Source: [Flexibacter] sp. ATCC 35208 (lineage in GTDB: Bacteria > Bacteroidota > Bacteroidia > Chitinophagales > Chitinophagaceae). Taken from it: a stretch of DNA of 64,000 nt. A program made the position numbers and the translations under genes. Each line of letters opens with the position of its first letter. The stretch's first letter is position 1. Shown here in pieces: positions 46,845 through 54,996 of this stretch. The notes below the pieces were generated by a model, which saw only the letters and a program-made list of their open reading frames with translations, had not been told where the DNA came from and made no database searches. The stretch lies in contig NZ_MTKN01000016.1 in the NCBI RefSeq assembly GCF_001975825.1, forward strand, positions 62,001-126,000, in the 5' to 3' direction.

Positions 46845-48998
46845 TTATAATTTAATCCATTTTAATCTTAAACTGTTACTGACTACTGAAACAGAGCTTA
46901 AAGCCATGGCAGCACCTGCGATCATAGGGTCTAATAAAAACCCATTAACGGGATACAGGATGCCGGCAGCCAGCGGAATACCAATAATATTGTAAATAAA
47001 GGCCCAGAAGAGATTTTGTCTGATAGTACGCACTGTTAGCCCTGACAAAGCCAAAGCCTTGGGAATGGCCTTTAAATCGGCTGTAATGAGGGTCATCTTC
47101 GCCACATCCATCGCAATATCTGAACCCTTCCCCATCGCGATACTGACATCTGCCTGTGCCAGTGCCTGACTGTCATTGATACCGTCTCCTGCCATGGCCA
47201 CTATCTTTCCCTGCGACTGCAATGATTTTACAAACGCCGCTTTATCTGCCGGGAGCATTCCTGCTTTGTAATGTTCAATGCCTACTGACTGAGCCACAGC
47301 TGCTGCTGTTTTTTCATTATCACCGGTGAGCATGTAGACAGTGATGCCTTGTTGTTTTAACTGAGTGATTGCAGCTGCGGAAGTTGGTCTTATTTTATCG
47401 GAGATATTGATATAGCCTACGATTTTATCATCCTCTGCCATGATAATAGTCGCACTCCTATCTGTTTTTATACCATGCGCATTCAACAACGCTGCATTCC
47501 CTGCCAGGTAACGGTGACCATTATAAGAAGCTACAATACCTTTACCGGTAATACTTTCTATTTGCGAAAGTTGTACAGGCTGAATATTATCCTCCTGCAA
47601 ATGATGCACGACTGCCAGTGCCAAGGGATGTTCAGATTGCAACTCCATCGCTAACAATACAGGCAGCAAAGCCACATCAATATTTATACTTTCTACCGTA
47701 GGTTTCCCTTCTGTAATCGTCCCGGTTTTATCCAGCAACACTACATTCGTCTTATATCCTTTTTCCAGACTCTCTGCATCCCTGATGAGAATATTATTAT
47801 CCGCACCGCGGCCAATTCCTACCATAATCGCTGTAGGCGTCGCTAATCCTAATGCGCAAGGGCATGCAATGACCAATACTGTTACTGCTGCCAATAATCC
47901 ATGTGTAAAATCACCTGCCACCATCCAGATGCCAAATGTTACCACAGCTATACCAATCACCACTGGCACAAATATCCCCGCAATCTTATCAACCAACTGC
48001 TGCACGGGTGCCTTACTACCCTGTGCTTCCTGCACCATGCGAATGATCTGTGCCAATACGGTATCCGCACCTACCTTCTCTGCTTTGAACTGAAAACTAC
48101 CCTGCTGATTGATAGTGCCTGCAAATACCTGCTTGCCTTTCTCTTTCAATACAGGTACAGGTTCTCCACTGATCATACTTTCATCTACATAAGACCCGCC
48201 TTCTACTACCACTCCATCCACAGGAATACGATTACCGGGTTTTACCAGTATGGTATCATTTACCTGCACGGCTTCCAGCGGTACTTCAACCTGCTCATTG
48301 TGTCTCATTACAAGCACTGTCTTAGGTTGTAAGCCCATCAGTTTCTTCAATGCAGAAGAAGTATTTGATTTCGCTTTTTCTTCCAGTAATTTCCCCAATG
48401 ATACAAATGCTATCACCACTGCCGCTGCTTCGAAATACACATGTGCATGCAATCCTCTGGCCATCCAGAAGTGCGGATTGATTGTATTAAATATACTGAA
48501 GATCCAGGCTATACCTGTACTCAGCGCGACCAATGTATCCATATTGGATTTCCCATGCCGGGCCTGTTTCCAGGCGTTCACAAAAAAACCTTTTCCAAGC
48601 CAGAATATCACCGGCGTGGACAATACACACATGATCCAGTTAGCATAAGGAATATTCATAAAGAACATGCCGATCACCACTACTGGCAACGATAATATGA
48701 TCGCAATAATAGTACGGGTCTTCAAAGCCTGGTAATGACTTTGTTGTGCCTGCTGTTGTATTTCTTCCCTGTTATGGGTTTCAATGACGAGGTCGTATCC
48801 TACGCTACGAAGGGAGTTACGCATGGTTTCAGGGGTTACCTGATCTGCGTCATAGGTCACGAGGGCTGTCTGGTTGGCGTAGTTGACAATTGCCTCCTCC
48901 ACCCCGGGTACAGAGTGCAGCATGGAAGTAATGCTTACTGCACAGGCAGCACAACTCATTTCCAGAACGGGGAAGGTTTCTTTTATTAGGTGTCCCAT
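46845..48998 (-). CDS. copA: Copper-translocating P1B-type ATPase
   Basis: This 717-residue ATPase has one N-terminal HMA domain (C16-A-A-C19 in EMSCAACAV), eight predicted helices, the ion-channel motif CPC (379-381), phosphorylation site DKTGT (423-427) and hinge GDGIND. The helix-7 NLFWAFIYNIIGIPLAAG and helix-8 MALSSVSVVSNSLRL motifs place it in the P1B-1 group that exports Cu(I). It is grouped with a small HMA protein and an HMA-AraC regulator, consistent with copper detoxification. A TAGCTTTG -7 box lies 4 bp before the start codon. Confidence 0.93.
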   Translation of the reverse strand: MGHLIKETFPVLEMSCAACAVSITSMLHSVPGVEEAIVNYANQTALVTYDADQVTPETMRNSLRSVGYDLVIETHNREEIQQQAQQSHYQALKTRTIIAIILSLPVVVIGMFFMNIPYANWIMCVLSTPVIFWLGKGFFVNAWKQARHGKSNMDTLVALSTGIAWIFSIFNTINPHFWMARGLHAHVYFEAAAVVIAFVSLGKLLEEKAKSNTSSALKKLMGLQPKTVLVMRHNEQVEVPLEAVQVNDTILVKPGNRIPVDGVVVEGGSYVDESMISGEPVPVLKEKGKQVFAGTINQQGSFQFKAEKVGADTVLAQIIRMVQEAQGSKAPVQQLVDKIAGIFVPVVIGIAVVTFGIWMVAGDFTHGLLAAVTVLVIACPCALGLATPTAIMVGIGRGADNNILIRDAESLEKGYKTNVVLLDKTGTITEGKPTVESINIDVALLPVLLAMELQSEHPLALAVVHHLQEDNIQPVQLSQIESITGKGIVASYNGHRYLAGNAALLNAHGIKTDRSATIIMAEDDKIVGYINISDKIRPTSAAAITQLKQQGITVYMLTGDNEKTAAAVAQSVGIEHYKAGMLPADKAAFVKSLQSQGKIVAMAGDGINDSQALAQADVSIAMGKGSDIAMDVAKMTLITADLKAIPKALALSGLTVRTIRQNLFWAFIYNIIGIPLAAGILYPVNGFLLDPMIAGAAMALSSVSVVSNSLRLKWIKL

Positions 48999-49002
48999 GG
49001 TA

Positions 49003-49010
49003 CAAAGCTA
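49003..49010 (-). promoter_or_regulatory. Candidate -7 promoter element of copA
   Basis: The minus strand reads TAGCTTTG, a TAnnTTTG match, with only four bases (TACC) before the ATG at 48998. No TTTG -33 box is present 19-21 bp upstream, which is what an activator-dependent promoter would look like. Confidence 0.45.
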
Positions 49011-49038
49011 CCAAGGACAAAGGGAAGGGCTGTTATAT

Positions 49039-49076
49039 GATCAGGTATAAAATGTATATAATTATTACACCTGATC
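49039..49076. promoter_or_regulatory. Inverted repeat between the AraC-type gene and copA
   Basis: GATCAGGT (49039-49046) and ACCTGATC (49069-49076) are perfect inverted arms 22 bp apart. The right arm overlaps the 3' end of the AraC-type gene. It may be a weak terminator for that gene or an operator upstream of copA. Confidence 0.4.
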
Positions 49077-49628
49077 CAGTGGCTTGCGGCTGTTCTCTTT
49101 CAGCTGGCGGTAGGCGCTGGGCGTCATACCCGTAATTTTCTTAAACTGCTGGCTGAGGTGCTGTACGCTGCTATAACCCAGGTTGTCAGCGATTTCACTC
49201 AGGTTCATCTCGTCGTATTGCAGCAGTTCTTTCACTCTTTCAATGCGTTGGAGGATCACGTACTTTTCTATCGTCAGTCCTTCACTTGTACTAAAGGCGG
49301 TGGACAGGTAATGGTATTCTACCCCGATGCTATCCTGCAGAAATACAGACAGTTTGGTATTTAAGGTATCATTATCCTTGCCATGAATAAGGTTGATAAT
49401 AGTGGTTTTGATCTTCTCCACCAGCGCATTCTTTTTATCGTCCAGCAGTTCAAAACCCAGTTCTTTCAGGTTACCGCTCAGTACCTTCAGTTGTTCCGGT
49501 GCAGGCGCCTCCTTGATGCTCACTTCCCCCAGCAAGATGCTATTGAAGGGGATGTGCAGCTTTTCCAGTTCCTGGCTCACCACCATAATACAGCGGTTAC
49601 AAACCATGTTTTTTATAAACAAATGCAT
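49065..49628 (-). CDS. AraC-type regulator with HMA-like N-terminal domain
   Basis: This 187-residue protein ends with an AraC HTH pair (MNLSEIADNLGYSSVQHLSQ, then QFKKITGMTPSAYRQLK). Its N-terminus is not a usual AraC ligand domain. It begins MHLFIKNMVCNRCIMVVSQE, with C10-x-x-C13, followed by a length and pattern (GNLKELGFELLDD) that fit an HMA fold. It is encoded directly upstream of the copper ATPase, so it is probably a copper(I)-sensing activator or repressor of that operon. The domain link is read by eye. Confidence 0.8.
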   Translation of the reverse strand: MHLFIKNMVCNRCIMVVSQELEKLHIPFNSILLGEVSIKEAPAPEQLKVLSGNLKELGFELLDDKKNALVEKIKTTIINLIHGKDNDTLNTKLSVFLQDSIGVEYHYLSTAFSTSEGLTIEKYVILQRIERVKELLQYDEMNLSEIADNLGYSSVQHLSQQFKKITGMTPSAYRQLKENSRKPLDQV

Positions 49629-49632
49629 TTGG

Positions 49633-49664
49633 CAAAGTTATGCTATCTTAGTTATAGGGACAAA
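49633..49664 (-). promoter_or_regulatory. Promoter of the AraC-type regulator
   Basis: The minus strand has TTTG (complement of 49661-49664), exactly 20 bp, then TAACTTTG (complement of 49633-49640), a full Bacteroidota promoter match. Only four bases separate the -7 box from the ATG at 49628, implying a nearly leaderless transcript. The alternative is a start at the internal Met8 (49607). Confidence 0.6.
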
Positions 49665-49770
49665 CAACCTATATCCATTGAAAAAGATTACCGGGATGCT
49701 TCGTCAAATGAAGCCCCTTGCACCAGATACTGCGGTCCCCCTTCAAAAATGGAAAGAACCCGAAATTGAT

Positions 49771-49778
49771 TACCTTTG
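49771..49778 (+). promoter_or_regulatory. Candidate -7 promoter element of the lipoprotein gene
   Basis: TACCTTTG matches TAnnTTTG and lies 23 bp before ATG 49802. No clear -33 TTTG is seen at the usual spacing. The position supports the start at 49802. Confidence 0.4.
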
Positions 49779-49801
49779 CGCCGGTCTTACAAAACATCAT
49801 C

Positions 49802-50626
49802 ATGCGAAAGTATTTACCATTTCTGCTCATCGGCCTCCTGTGCAGCTGTGCAGAAAATGCGAAAAAGCCCTTACCTGATGCAGACAGCTCCCTTACCGTA
49901 AACGAACAGTCTGCCAGTTCCACGTCCAGTCCTCTTCCTGATAAAATTATCGCGGAAAGGACCAATGGCACCGTCACCCTTTTAGATACCATCGACGGAA
50001 AGCCCCTCGTATCCATGAATGACAACGTTCTGCTGGATGCCACCATGCCTAAGAACGGCTGGTCGGAAACCAGCATTGAAATCGCTGTCAATGCTGCTCA
50101 GGAAAAGAGTATGATCATCAAAAAAGGTCAGGCCCTCACCCTCGCAGGCAAAGTCGTCGGCAAAGCACTGGATGACCTTCACCTGGTCACCACCGGCGAA
50201 AATATGCATGGAGAACTGACAGGGTTTTTCTTTGGTTATGTTCAAAAGAAAGATATCAAACCGGGCTCTGTGATCGAAACAGCACTCGCAGACTACCTGC
50301 GTACTCACAGTGGCAGATTGCTGCCTGATATGCAGCCGTTTATCAAACAGTTCCAGCTGGAAAATACAGGTATAAATGCACCATTCCTCGAATATCAGAA
50401 CTATGATAATTCCGTGGATGATCCGTCTCCACTGTATAGGGTTGTACTGGTGTTTTATAAAAACAGCTTAATCGGCGCCGTTGCCGCCAGACCACTCCAA
50501 CTGGCCAATACACAGTCACAACCTCTGGAAAGAGGTTTCACCGCATACTTCTTCAATGATACTGATCAAAAAGTAAAAGAGGAATATGTGAAGCTGTTCA
50601 ATAACTTCATTACGAGTGTAGACTAA
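49802..50626 (+). CDS. Putative lipoprotein of unknown function
   Basis: This 274-residue protein has a lipoprotein signal (MRKYLPFLLIGLLCSC; lipobox cysteine C16), a polar linker and a compact mixed alpha/beta domain. I recognise no family. ATG 49802 was chosen because it begins the signal peptide; a frame to 49718 adds 28 unlikely residues. It is convergent with the large hybrid kinase, and the two coding regions overlap by 17 bp at their 3' ends. No terminator lies between them. Confidence 0.72.
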   Translation: MRKYLPFLLIGLLCSCAENAKKPLPDADSSLTVNEQSASSTSSPLPDKIIAERTNGTVTLLDTIDGKPLVSMNDNVLLDATMPKNGWSETSIEIAVNAAQEKSMIIKKGQALTLAGKVVGKALDDLHLVTTGENMHGELTGFFFGYVQKKDIKPGSVIETALADYLRTHSGRLLPDMQPFIKQFQLENTGINAPFLEYQNYDNSVDDPSPLYRVVLVFYKNSLIGAVAARPLQLANTQSQPLERGFTAYFFNDTDQKVKEEYVKLFNNFITSVD

Positions 50627-53600
50627 GCGCCGTATCAATATAATTTTCTATCAGCCGGATCGCCTTACTGATCTTTTCTTTGGCTTCTATTGCCAATTCC
50701 TGTAAGGCCTCCGGCTGTATATTTTTCACACCTTCAATCTGCTCCGCCAGCAATGCCAGATCCATCAACCCCACTGTCAGTGCCACCCCACGTAGTTTAT
50801 GCCCCCAGCCATTTAAAGTAAGCATATTTTCGCCTGTCAATACACTGTCAAACTCCGCCATCAGTTTATTAAATTCCTTGACTGTCAGTGATAGGATCTC
50901 TTTCATAAACGCCGGATCATCATCACCCAGGTACGTTTTTAAATATTCTTCATCTAATACCTCCGCTTTATCTTCCAGCTCTTCCGGCTCATGTGGTTTA
51001 TCCAACCGCAACCACTTATTGAACATCGCCACCATGGTATTTTCTACAAAAGGTTTTGCCATAAAATCGTCCATACCCGCTTCTATACATTTCTCCCGCT
51101 CACCCATTACATTGCCTGCTGTCAGCGCAATAATAGGCACCCTGAAACCAGGATAATCCGTGCGAATCAGTTTGCTGGCTTCATAACCATTCATCTCCGG
51201 CATCTGGATGTCCATGAGAATAATGTCCGGCATGATATGACTCAAAATTGCTAATGCCTCTTTACCATTATTCGCTTCATGGATCACAGCTGCGGGTGCG
51301 ATGCGATGAATAATAGTCGTGGCGAGAAACATATTGATCGGGTTATCTTCTACCACGAGCACATTAAAACCATCCCCCCTCGCACTCTGTGCGGTGTTTT
51401 CAGTAGTAACAGGTATGATCATTTCTTTTTTGAATAAACGGGACAGGGCGTTGTACATCTCCTGCATTTTAATGGGTTTTACAAGACGTTGTTGTACCTG
51501 CAGGCGCTCACAGGCTTTGATGATCCTTTCATCATCTGAGGAACTATGCAGTAAGATTATTTTCTGCCGGGGATCGGCGTCTATATTTTTCCTGATCTTT
51601 TCAATGGTCTCAATACCATCCATAAAAGGCATGTTATAATCCATGAGCACTACGTCGAAGTGATTTTTCTTTGAGAGGATCTCCAGCGCTTCAAAACCAT
51701 TTTTTGCTTCTACAAAACTGATCCCTTTCAGGAAGAGCATTTCTCTCAGGATCACACGGTTGTTGTCATTGTCATCCACGATCAATACATTTTTGACCAT
51801 GTCGATGTTCTCCCAGTGAATGCGTTCACCATCTTCTGTTTTTACAGAGATGTCAAAGAAGAAACGGCTCCCTTTGCCCGGTTTACTTTCCAGCTGCAGG
51901 GTACTGCCCATCAATGCGAGTAACTTGTTCGAGATGGTGAGACCCAACCCCGTACCACCATATTTTTTTGTGGTGGAAACGTCTTCCTGTAAAAACGCTT
52001 CAAAGATCTTATGCGCCTTCTCTGGCCGGATACCAATACCCGTATCACGTACTTCAAAACGGAAAAGGTCATCCCTGTCCAGTTGCGTCACTTTCAACTC
52101 GATCTCACCCGCTGGGGTAAATTTCACGGCATTCCCCATCAGGTTCACAAGGATCTGTTTCAGGCGTACTTCATCTATGTATACAAAACGGGGCAGATTG
52201 GAGGAGACATTCAGTAACAATTCCAACCCTTTGTTCTGCGCCTGGTAACTGATGATATCACTCGCCTGACTACAGAATTCGTAGAGATCACATTTGTCAA
52301 TATCCAGTTCCAGTTTGCCCGCTTCGATCTTTGAGAAGTCGAGGATATCATTGATAATGCTTAAAAGGGCATTTGCAGACTGATTTACGATCGATAAGTA
52401 CTGGTTCTGAGACTCTGTAAGTTGTGTCTTTAAAACAAGGTCTGTGAAGCCGATAACGCCATTTAACGGGGTCCTGATCTCATGGCTCATATTAGCCAAA
52501 AATTCCGACTTTGCAATATTCGCCTGTTCGGCCTGTATTTTTGCCTGTTTATATTCTTCCTGCTGCAGATAAGCTTCAGTAATATCCTGTGTGAACATCA
52601 TAATACCGCCAATTTTGCCATCGTACTGAAACCAGGGTCTTACTTCCCAACGCAGGTACTGATCATGGTTCCAGCCTTCGGGGCGCCATACATCATGTTC
52701 TTCCCTGAGTACTTCGCCTGACTGTGCACTGGCATGGATCTTTTTCCAATGATCTGATATATTGGGGAATACCTCGTAGTGAGAGATGCCCAGTACGGGC
52801 TGCCCCTGTATCTGAAATTCTTCCAGCCAGCGACGGCTCACGGCAATATACCGCATTTCCTTGTCGAACATGGCCACTGCCGCAGGAGCGTGTTCCACAA
52901 AGGTAGAGAGCCGCAATTTCTGGGTTTTGAGTTCTATCTCCGCGAGTTTCTTTTCTGTGATGTCCTGCAGGGTGCCAAAGAGTCGCTTGCATTGACCGTT
53001 TTCAAACTGCGCACTGCCGCGGCTGCGTACCCACCGGTCATTGCCTTTTTCGGTCACGATTTCCAGTTCCAGGTTGAACGAATTGCCCGTGGCGATGGTC
53101 TCTGCCAGTGCGGCCTGCATACGCTGGCGGTTTTCGCCCTCTTTGTAAAAACGCATACCGTTGGAAAAACGGGCAGGTTCATCAGGGGCTACTTCCAGTA
53201 TTTCTCGGGTTACGTCAGACCAGAATACGTTTCCATTGTGCATGTCTATTTCCCAGGCGCCGATACGTGCTACTTTATTCGTACGTTCCAGCATTTCGGT
53301 GGAGCGCTTCAGGTCTTTTTCCAGCTGATAATGGATAGTAATGTCCGCAGCGTTAGAGATGACGTATTGGTCTACCAGTACGTTATTGTAATGAAGAATA
53401 ATGCGTGTACCGTCTTTCTTCAGCACTTTCATCAACCCGTTTAGTTTGCCTGATTTTTTGATCTGCTCCAGGTATGCACGCACCTCATGGTGCAGTTCCT
53501 TCGGTGCAATATCGAACAGGCTGGCACCCACCAGTTCGTCCAAGGTATACCCCAATCCTGCTGCACCGGCTTCGTTTACAGTGAGGAAATATCCCTGCAA

Positions 53601-54485
53601 ATCATGGGTGCACATGAGACCTGGGGAGTTTTCGAAGAAAGTGCGGAAGTTGCGTTCGCTTTCGCTGAGCAACTGTTCCTTTCTGCGTTCTTCGGTGATG
53701 TCACGGCCTATGCTGAAAATATCCTGGGTATCGGGTTCGGCGGTGGCCATCCACGAGATGGTGCGCCATTCACCTGATTTGGTACGGAGACGGTTCTCGA
53801 AGGCGATGGTAGATTTACCGGCGATCATATTGCTGGTTTCGACCAGGGAGGCTGCCTGGTCATCGGGATGGATCATTTCCAGGATGTTCTTTTGCAGCAT
53901 TTCTTCCGGTGAATAACCGAAGATGTGGGTGTAGGCAAGGTTGACCTTTTTGAACACACCGGCGGAGGTAGCGAGACCAACAAGGTTGTCTGAGAGAAGG
54001 AAAAGTTTTTCTAAATAATAGACTTCTTCTTTCTGACGGCGGTTCAGGATGAGGGTCATAATTTCGTTCGCCATGAGTTCAAGTGCATGGCGCTGGCTCT
54101 CTTGCAACTGACGGGGTTGTTCGTCCATGACACAGAGGGCGCCGAGGATGATGCCTTTGGGATCGCGAATGGGGTAGCCGGAGAAAAAGCGGAAGAAATT
54201 GCCTTCGCCAATGTCGGGCTTTTCTACATAGCTGTTGGTGCGGAGGATCTCTTCTGTGAAGGACCATTCGCGGGGCACTTCTCTGAAATTCAGTCCGATA
54301 GCTGATTTGAGCCATTGGCGGTCCTGATCGGGGAAGGAGATGCAAGCGGCGGAGGTATTGCAGATGAGGGCAGCGAGGGTGGTAAGCCGGTCGAATTCCT
54401 CTTCAGGATGAGAGTCAAGAATGTGATAGCCAGCCAGTATATTCAATCTTTCGGCTTCGCGCTGGGTAGAACTGGTTGCTTTCAT
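50610..54485 (-). CDS. Hybrid sensor histidine kinase with GAF, four PAS, two REC and HPt domains
   Basis: This 1,291-residue protein has a GAF domain (about 10-145), four PAS/PAC units (about 155-650), HisKA with acceptor H668 in NMSHEIRTPLNG, HATPase_c (VRDTGIGIRPEKAHKIFEAF, GTGLGLTIS), two receiver domains (Asp in DVVLMDYNMPFMDG and in DIILMDIQMPEMNG) and a C-terminal HPt domain with its His in NGWGHKLRGVA. It therefore holds a whole phosphorelay, except the final DNA-binding regulator. No membrane helices are seen, so sensing is probably cytosolic. ATG 54485 is used; the longer frame to 54542 adds 19 residues of no known pattern. Confidence 0.93.
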   Translation of the reverse strand: MKATSSTQREAERLNILAGYHILDSHPEEEFDRLTTLAALICNTSAACISFPDQDRQWLKSAIGLNFREVPREWSFTEEILRTNSYVEKPDIGEGNFFRFFSGYPIRDPKGIILGALCVMDEQPRQLQESQRHALELMANEIMTLILNRRQKEEVYYLEKLFLLSDNLVGLATSAGVFKKVNLAYTHIFGYSPEEMLQKNILEMIHPDDQAASLVETSNMIAGKSTIAFENRLRTKSGEWRTISWMATAEPDTQDIFSIGRDITEERRKEQLLSESERNFRTFFENSPGLMCTHDLQGYFLTVNEAGAAGLGYTLDELVGASLFDIAPKELHHEVRAYLEQIKKSGKLNGLMKVLKKDGTRIILHYNNVLVDQYVISNAADITIHYQLEKDLKRSTEMLERTNKVARIGAWEIDMHNGNVFWSDVTREILEVAPDEPARFSNGMRFYKEGENRQRMQAALAETIATGNSFNLELEIVTEKGNDRWVRSRGSAQFENGQCKRLFGTLQDITEKKLAEIELKTQKLRLSTFVEHAPAAVAMFDKEMRYIAVSRRWLEEFQIQGQPVLGISHYEVFPNISDHWKKIHASAQSGEVLREEHDVWRPEGWNHDQYLRWEVRPWFQYDGKIGGIMMFTQDITEAYLQQEEYKQAKIQAEQANIAKSEFLANMSHEIRTPLNGVIGFTDLVLKTQLTESQNQYLSIVNQSANALLSIINDILDFSKIEAGKLELDIDKCDLYEFCSQASDIISYQAQNKGLELLLNVSSNLPRFVYIDEVRLKQILVNLMGNAVKFTPAGEIELKVTQLDRDDLFRFEVRDTGIGIRPEKAHKIFEAFLQEDVSTTKKYGGTGLGLTISNKLLALMGSTLQLESKPGKGSRFFFDISVKTEDGERIHWENIDMVKNVLIVDDNDNNRVILREMLFLKGISFVEAKNGFEALEILSKKNHFDVVLMDYNMPFMDGIETIEKIRKNIDADPRQKIILLHSSSDDERIIKACERLQVQQRLVKPIKMQEMYNALSRLFKKEMIIPVTTENTAQSARGDGFNVLVVEDNPINMFLATTIIHRIAPAAVIHEANNGKEALAILSHIMPDIILMDIQMPEMNGYEASKLIRTDYPGFRVPIIALTAGNVMGEREKCIEAGMDDFMAKPFVENTMVAMFNKWLRLDKPHEPEELEDKAEVLDEEYLKTYLGDDDPAFMKEILSLTVKEFNKLMAEFDSVLTGENMLTLNGWGHKLRGVALTVGLMDLALLAEQIEGVKNIQPEALQELAIEAKEKISKAIRLIENYIDTALSLHS

Positions 54486-54563
54486 ATATTTTGGAACGAT
54501 GAGATAAGTATTATATAACACAGAATCCTTAAAACTGTTCAAATTTAAACAGCCGATTTAAAC

Positions 54564-54606
54564 AGCGAAAAAAGACTTTTGCCTTCGGCAAAAGTCTTTT
54601 TTCGCT
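54564..54606. terminator. Strong hairpin terminator A (perfect 20-bp stem)
   Basis: The arms at 54564-54583 and 54587-54606 are perfect inverted copies around a TTC loop, with A- and T-runs within the stem. It shares its CTTTTGCC/GGCAAAAG core with the terminator at 4776-4813. It lies downstream of the exosortase-side genes on the minus strand. Confidence 0.85.
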
Positions 54607-54608
54607 TT

Positions 54609-54651
54609 GCGGTGATTTGGTTTTGGCCTTCTGCCAAAACCAAATCACCGC
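54609..54651. terminator. Second perfect hairpin B adjacent to A
   Basis: GCGGTGATTTGGTTTTGGC (54609-54627) and its exact complement (54633-54651) form a 19-bp stem with a 5-nt loop, starting only 2 bp after hairpin A. It lacks a T-run of its own. On the minus strand it is transcribed first, so the pair may act as a double terminator. Confidence 0.6.
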
Positions 54652-54675
54652 TCTCTACCATAATAAGCCTCTTTG

Positions 54676-54996
54676 TTACTGTACCTGCTTGAACATCGCA
54701 TCCAGCATTTCTTCTGTAAACCTCCCTCCTCCCATCGTTACCAACTTGCTTACCGGCATTTCATTCAATATCGCCACCATCATCGCCTGCATTTTCTTTT
54801 TCGCTTCCTCCTATGCAGGCGTGAGCGGCTCCTTACTTTCTCCCCCACCAAACATGGTTCCCATTCCCTCCATTAATTTCGCATACACCGCCTTACCTTT
54901 CGGATGATCCGCAAAATCTTTCAACAGCGAATTTCTTGTCAACAGCGGATATAAAACATGCGTAGCCTTCACCTCCAACTCCTGATGCAGGGGCAA
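54676..54996 (-). pseudogene. Remnant of a gene 3' end, with internal stop
   Basis: Frame read leftward from about 54996 encodes a protein-like stretch (LEVKATHVLYPLLTRNSLLK, then GKAVYAKLMEGMGTMFGGGE). It meets a TAG at 54811-54813, and then continues plausibly (EEAKKKMQAMMVAILNEMPV, LVTMGGGRFTEEMLDAMFKQ) to a TAA at 54676. Codon choice and helical pattern on both sides of the TAG suggest one decayed coding sequence without its 5' part. The parent family is not certain; from memory it resembles C-terminal tails of some glycoside hydrolases, but that is weak. Confidence 0.55.
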
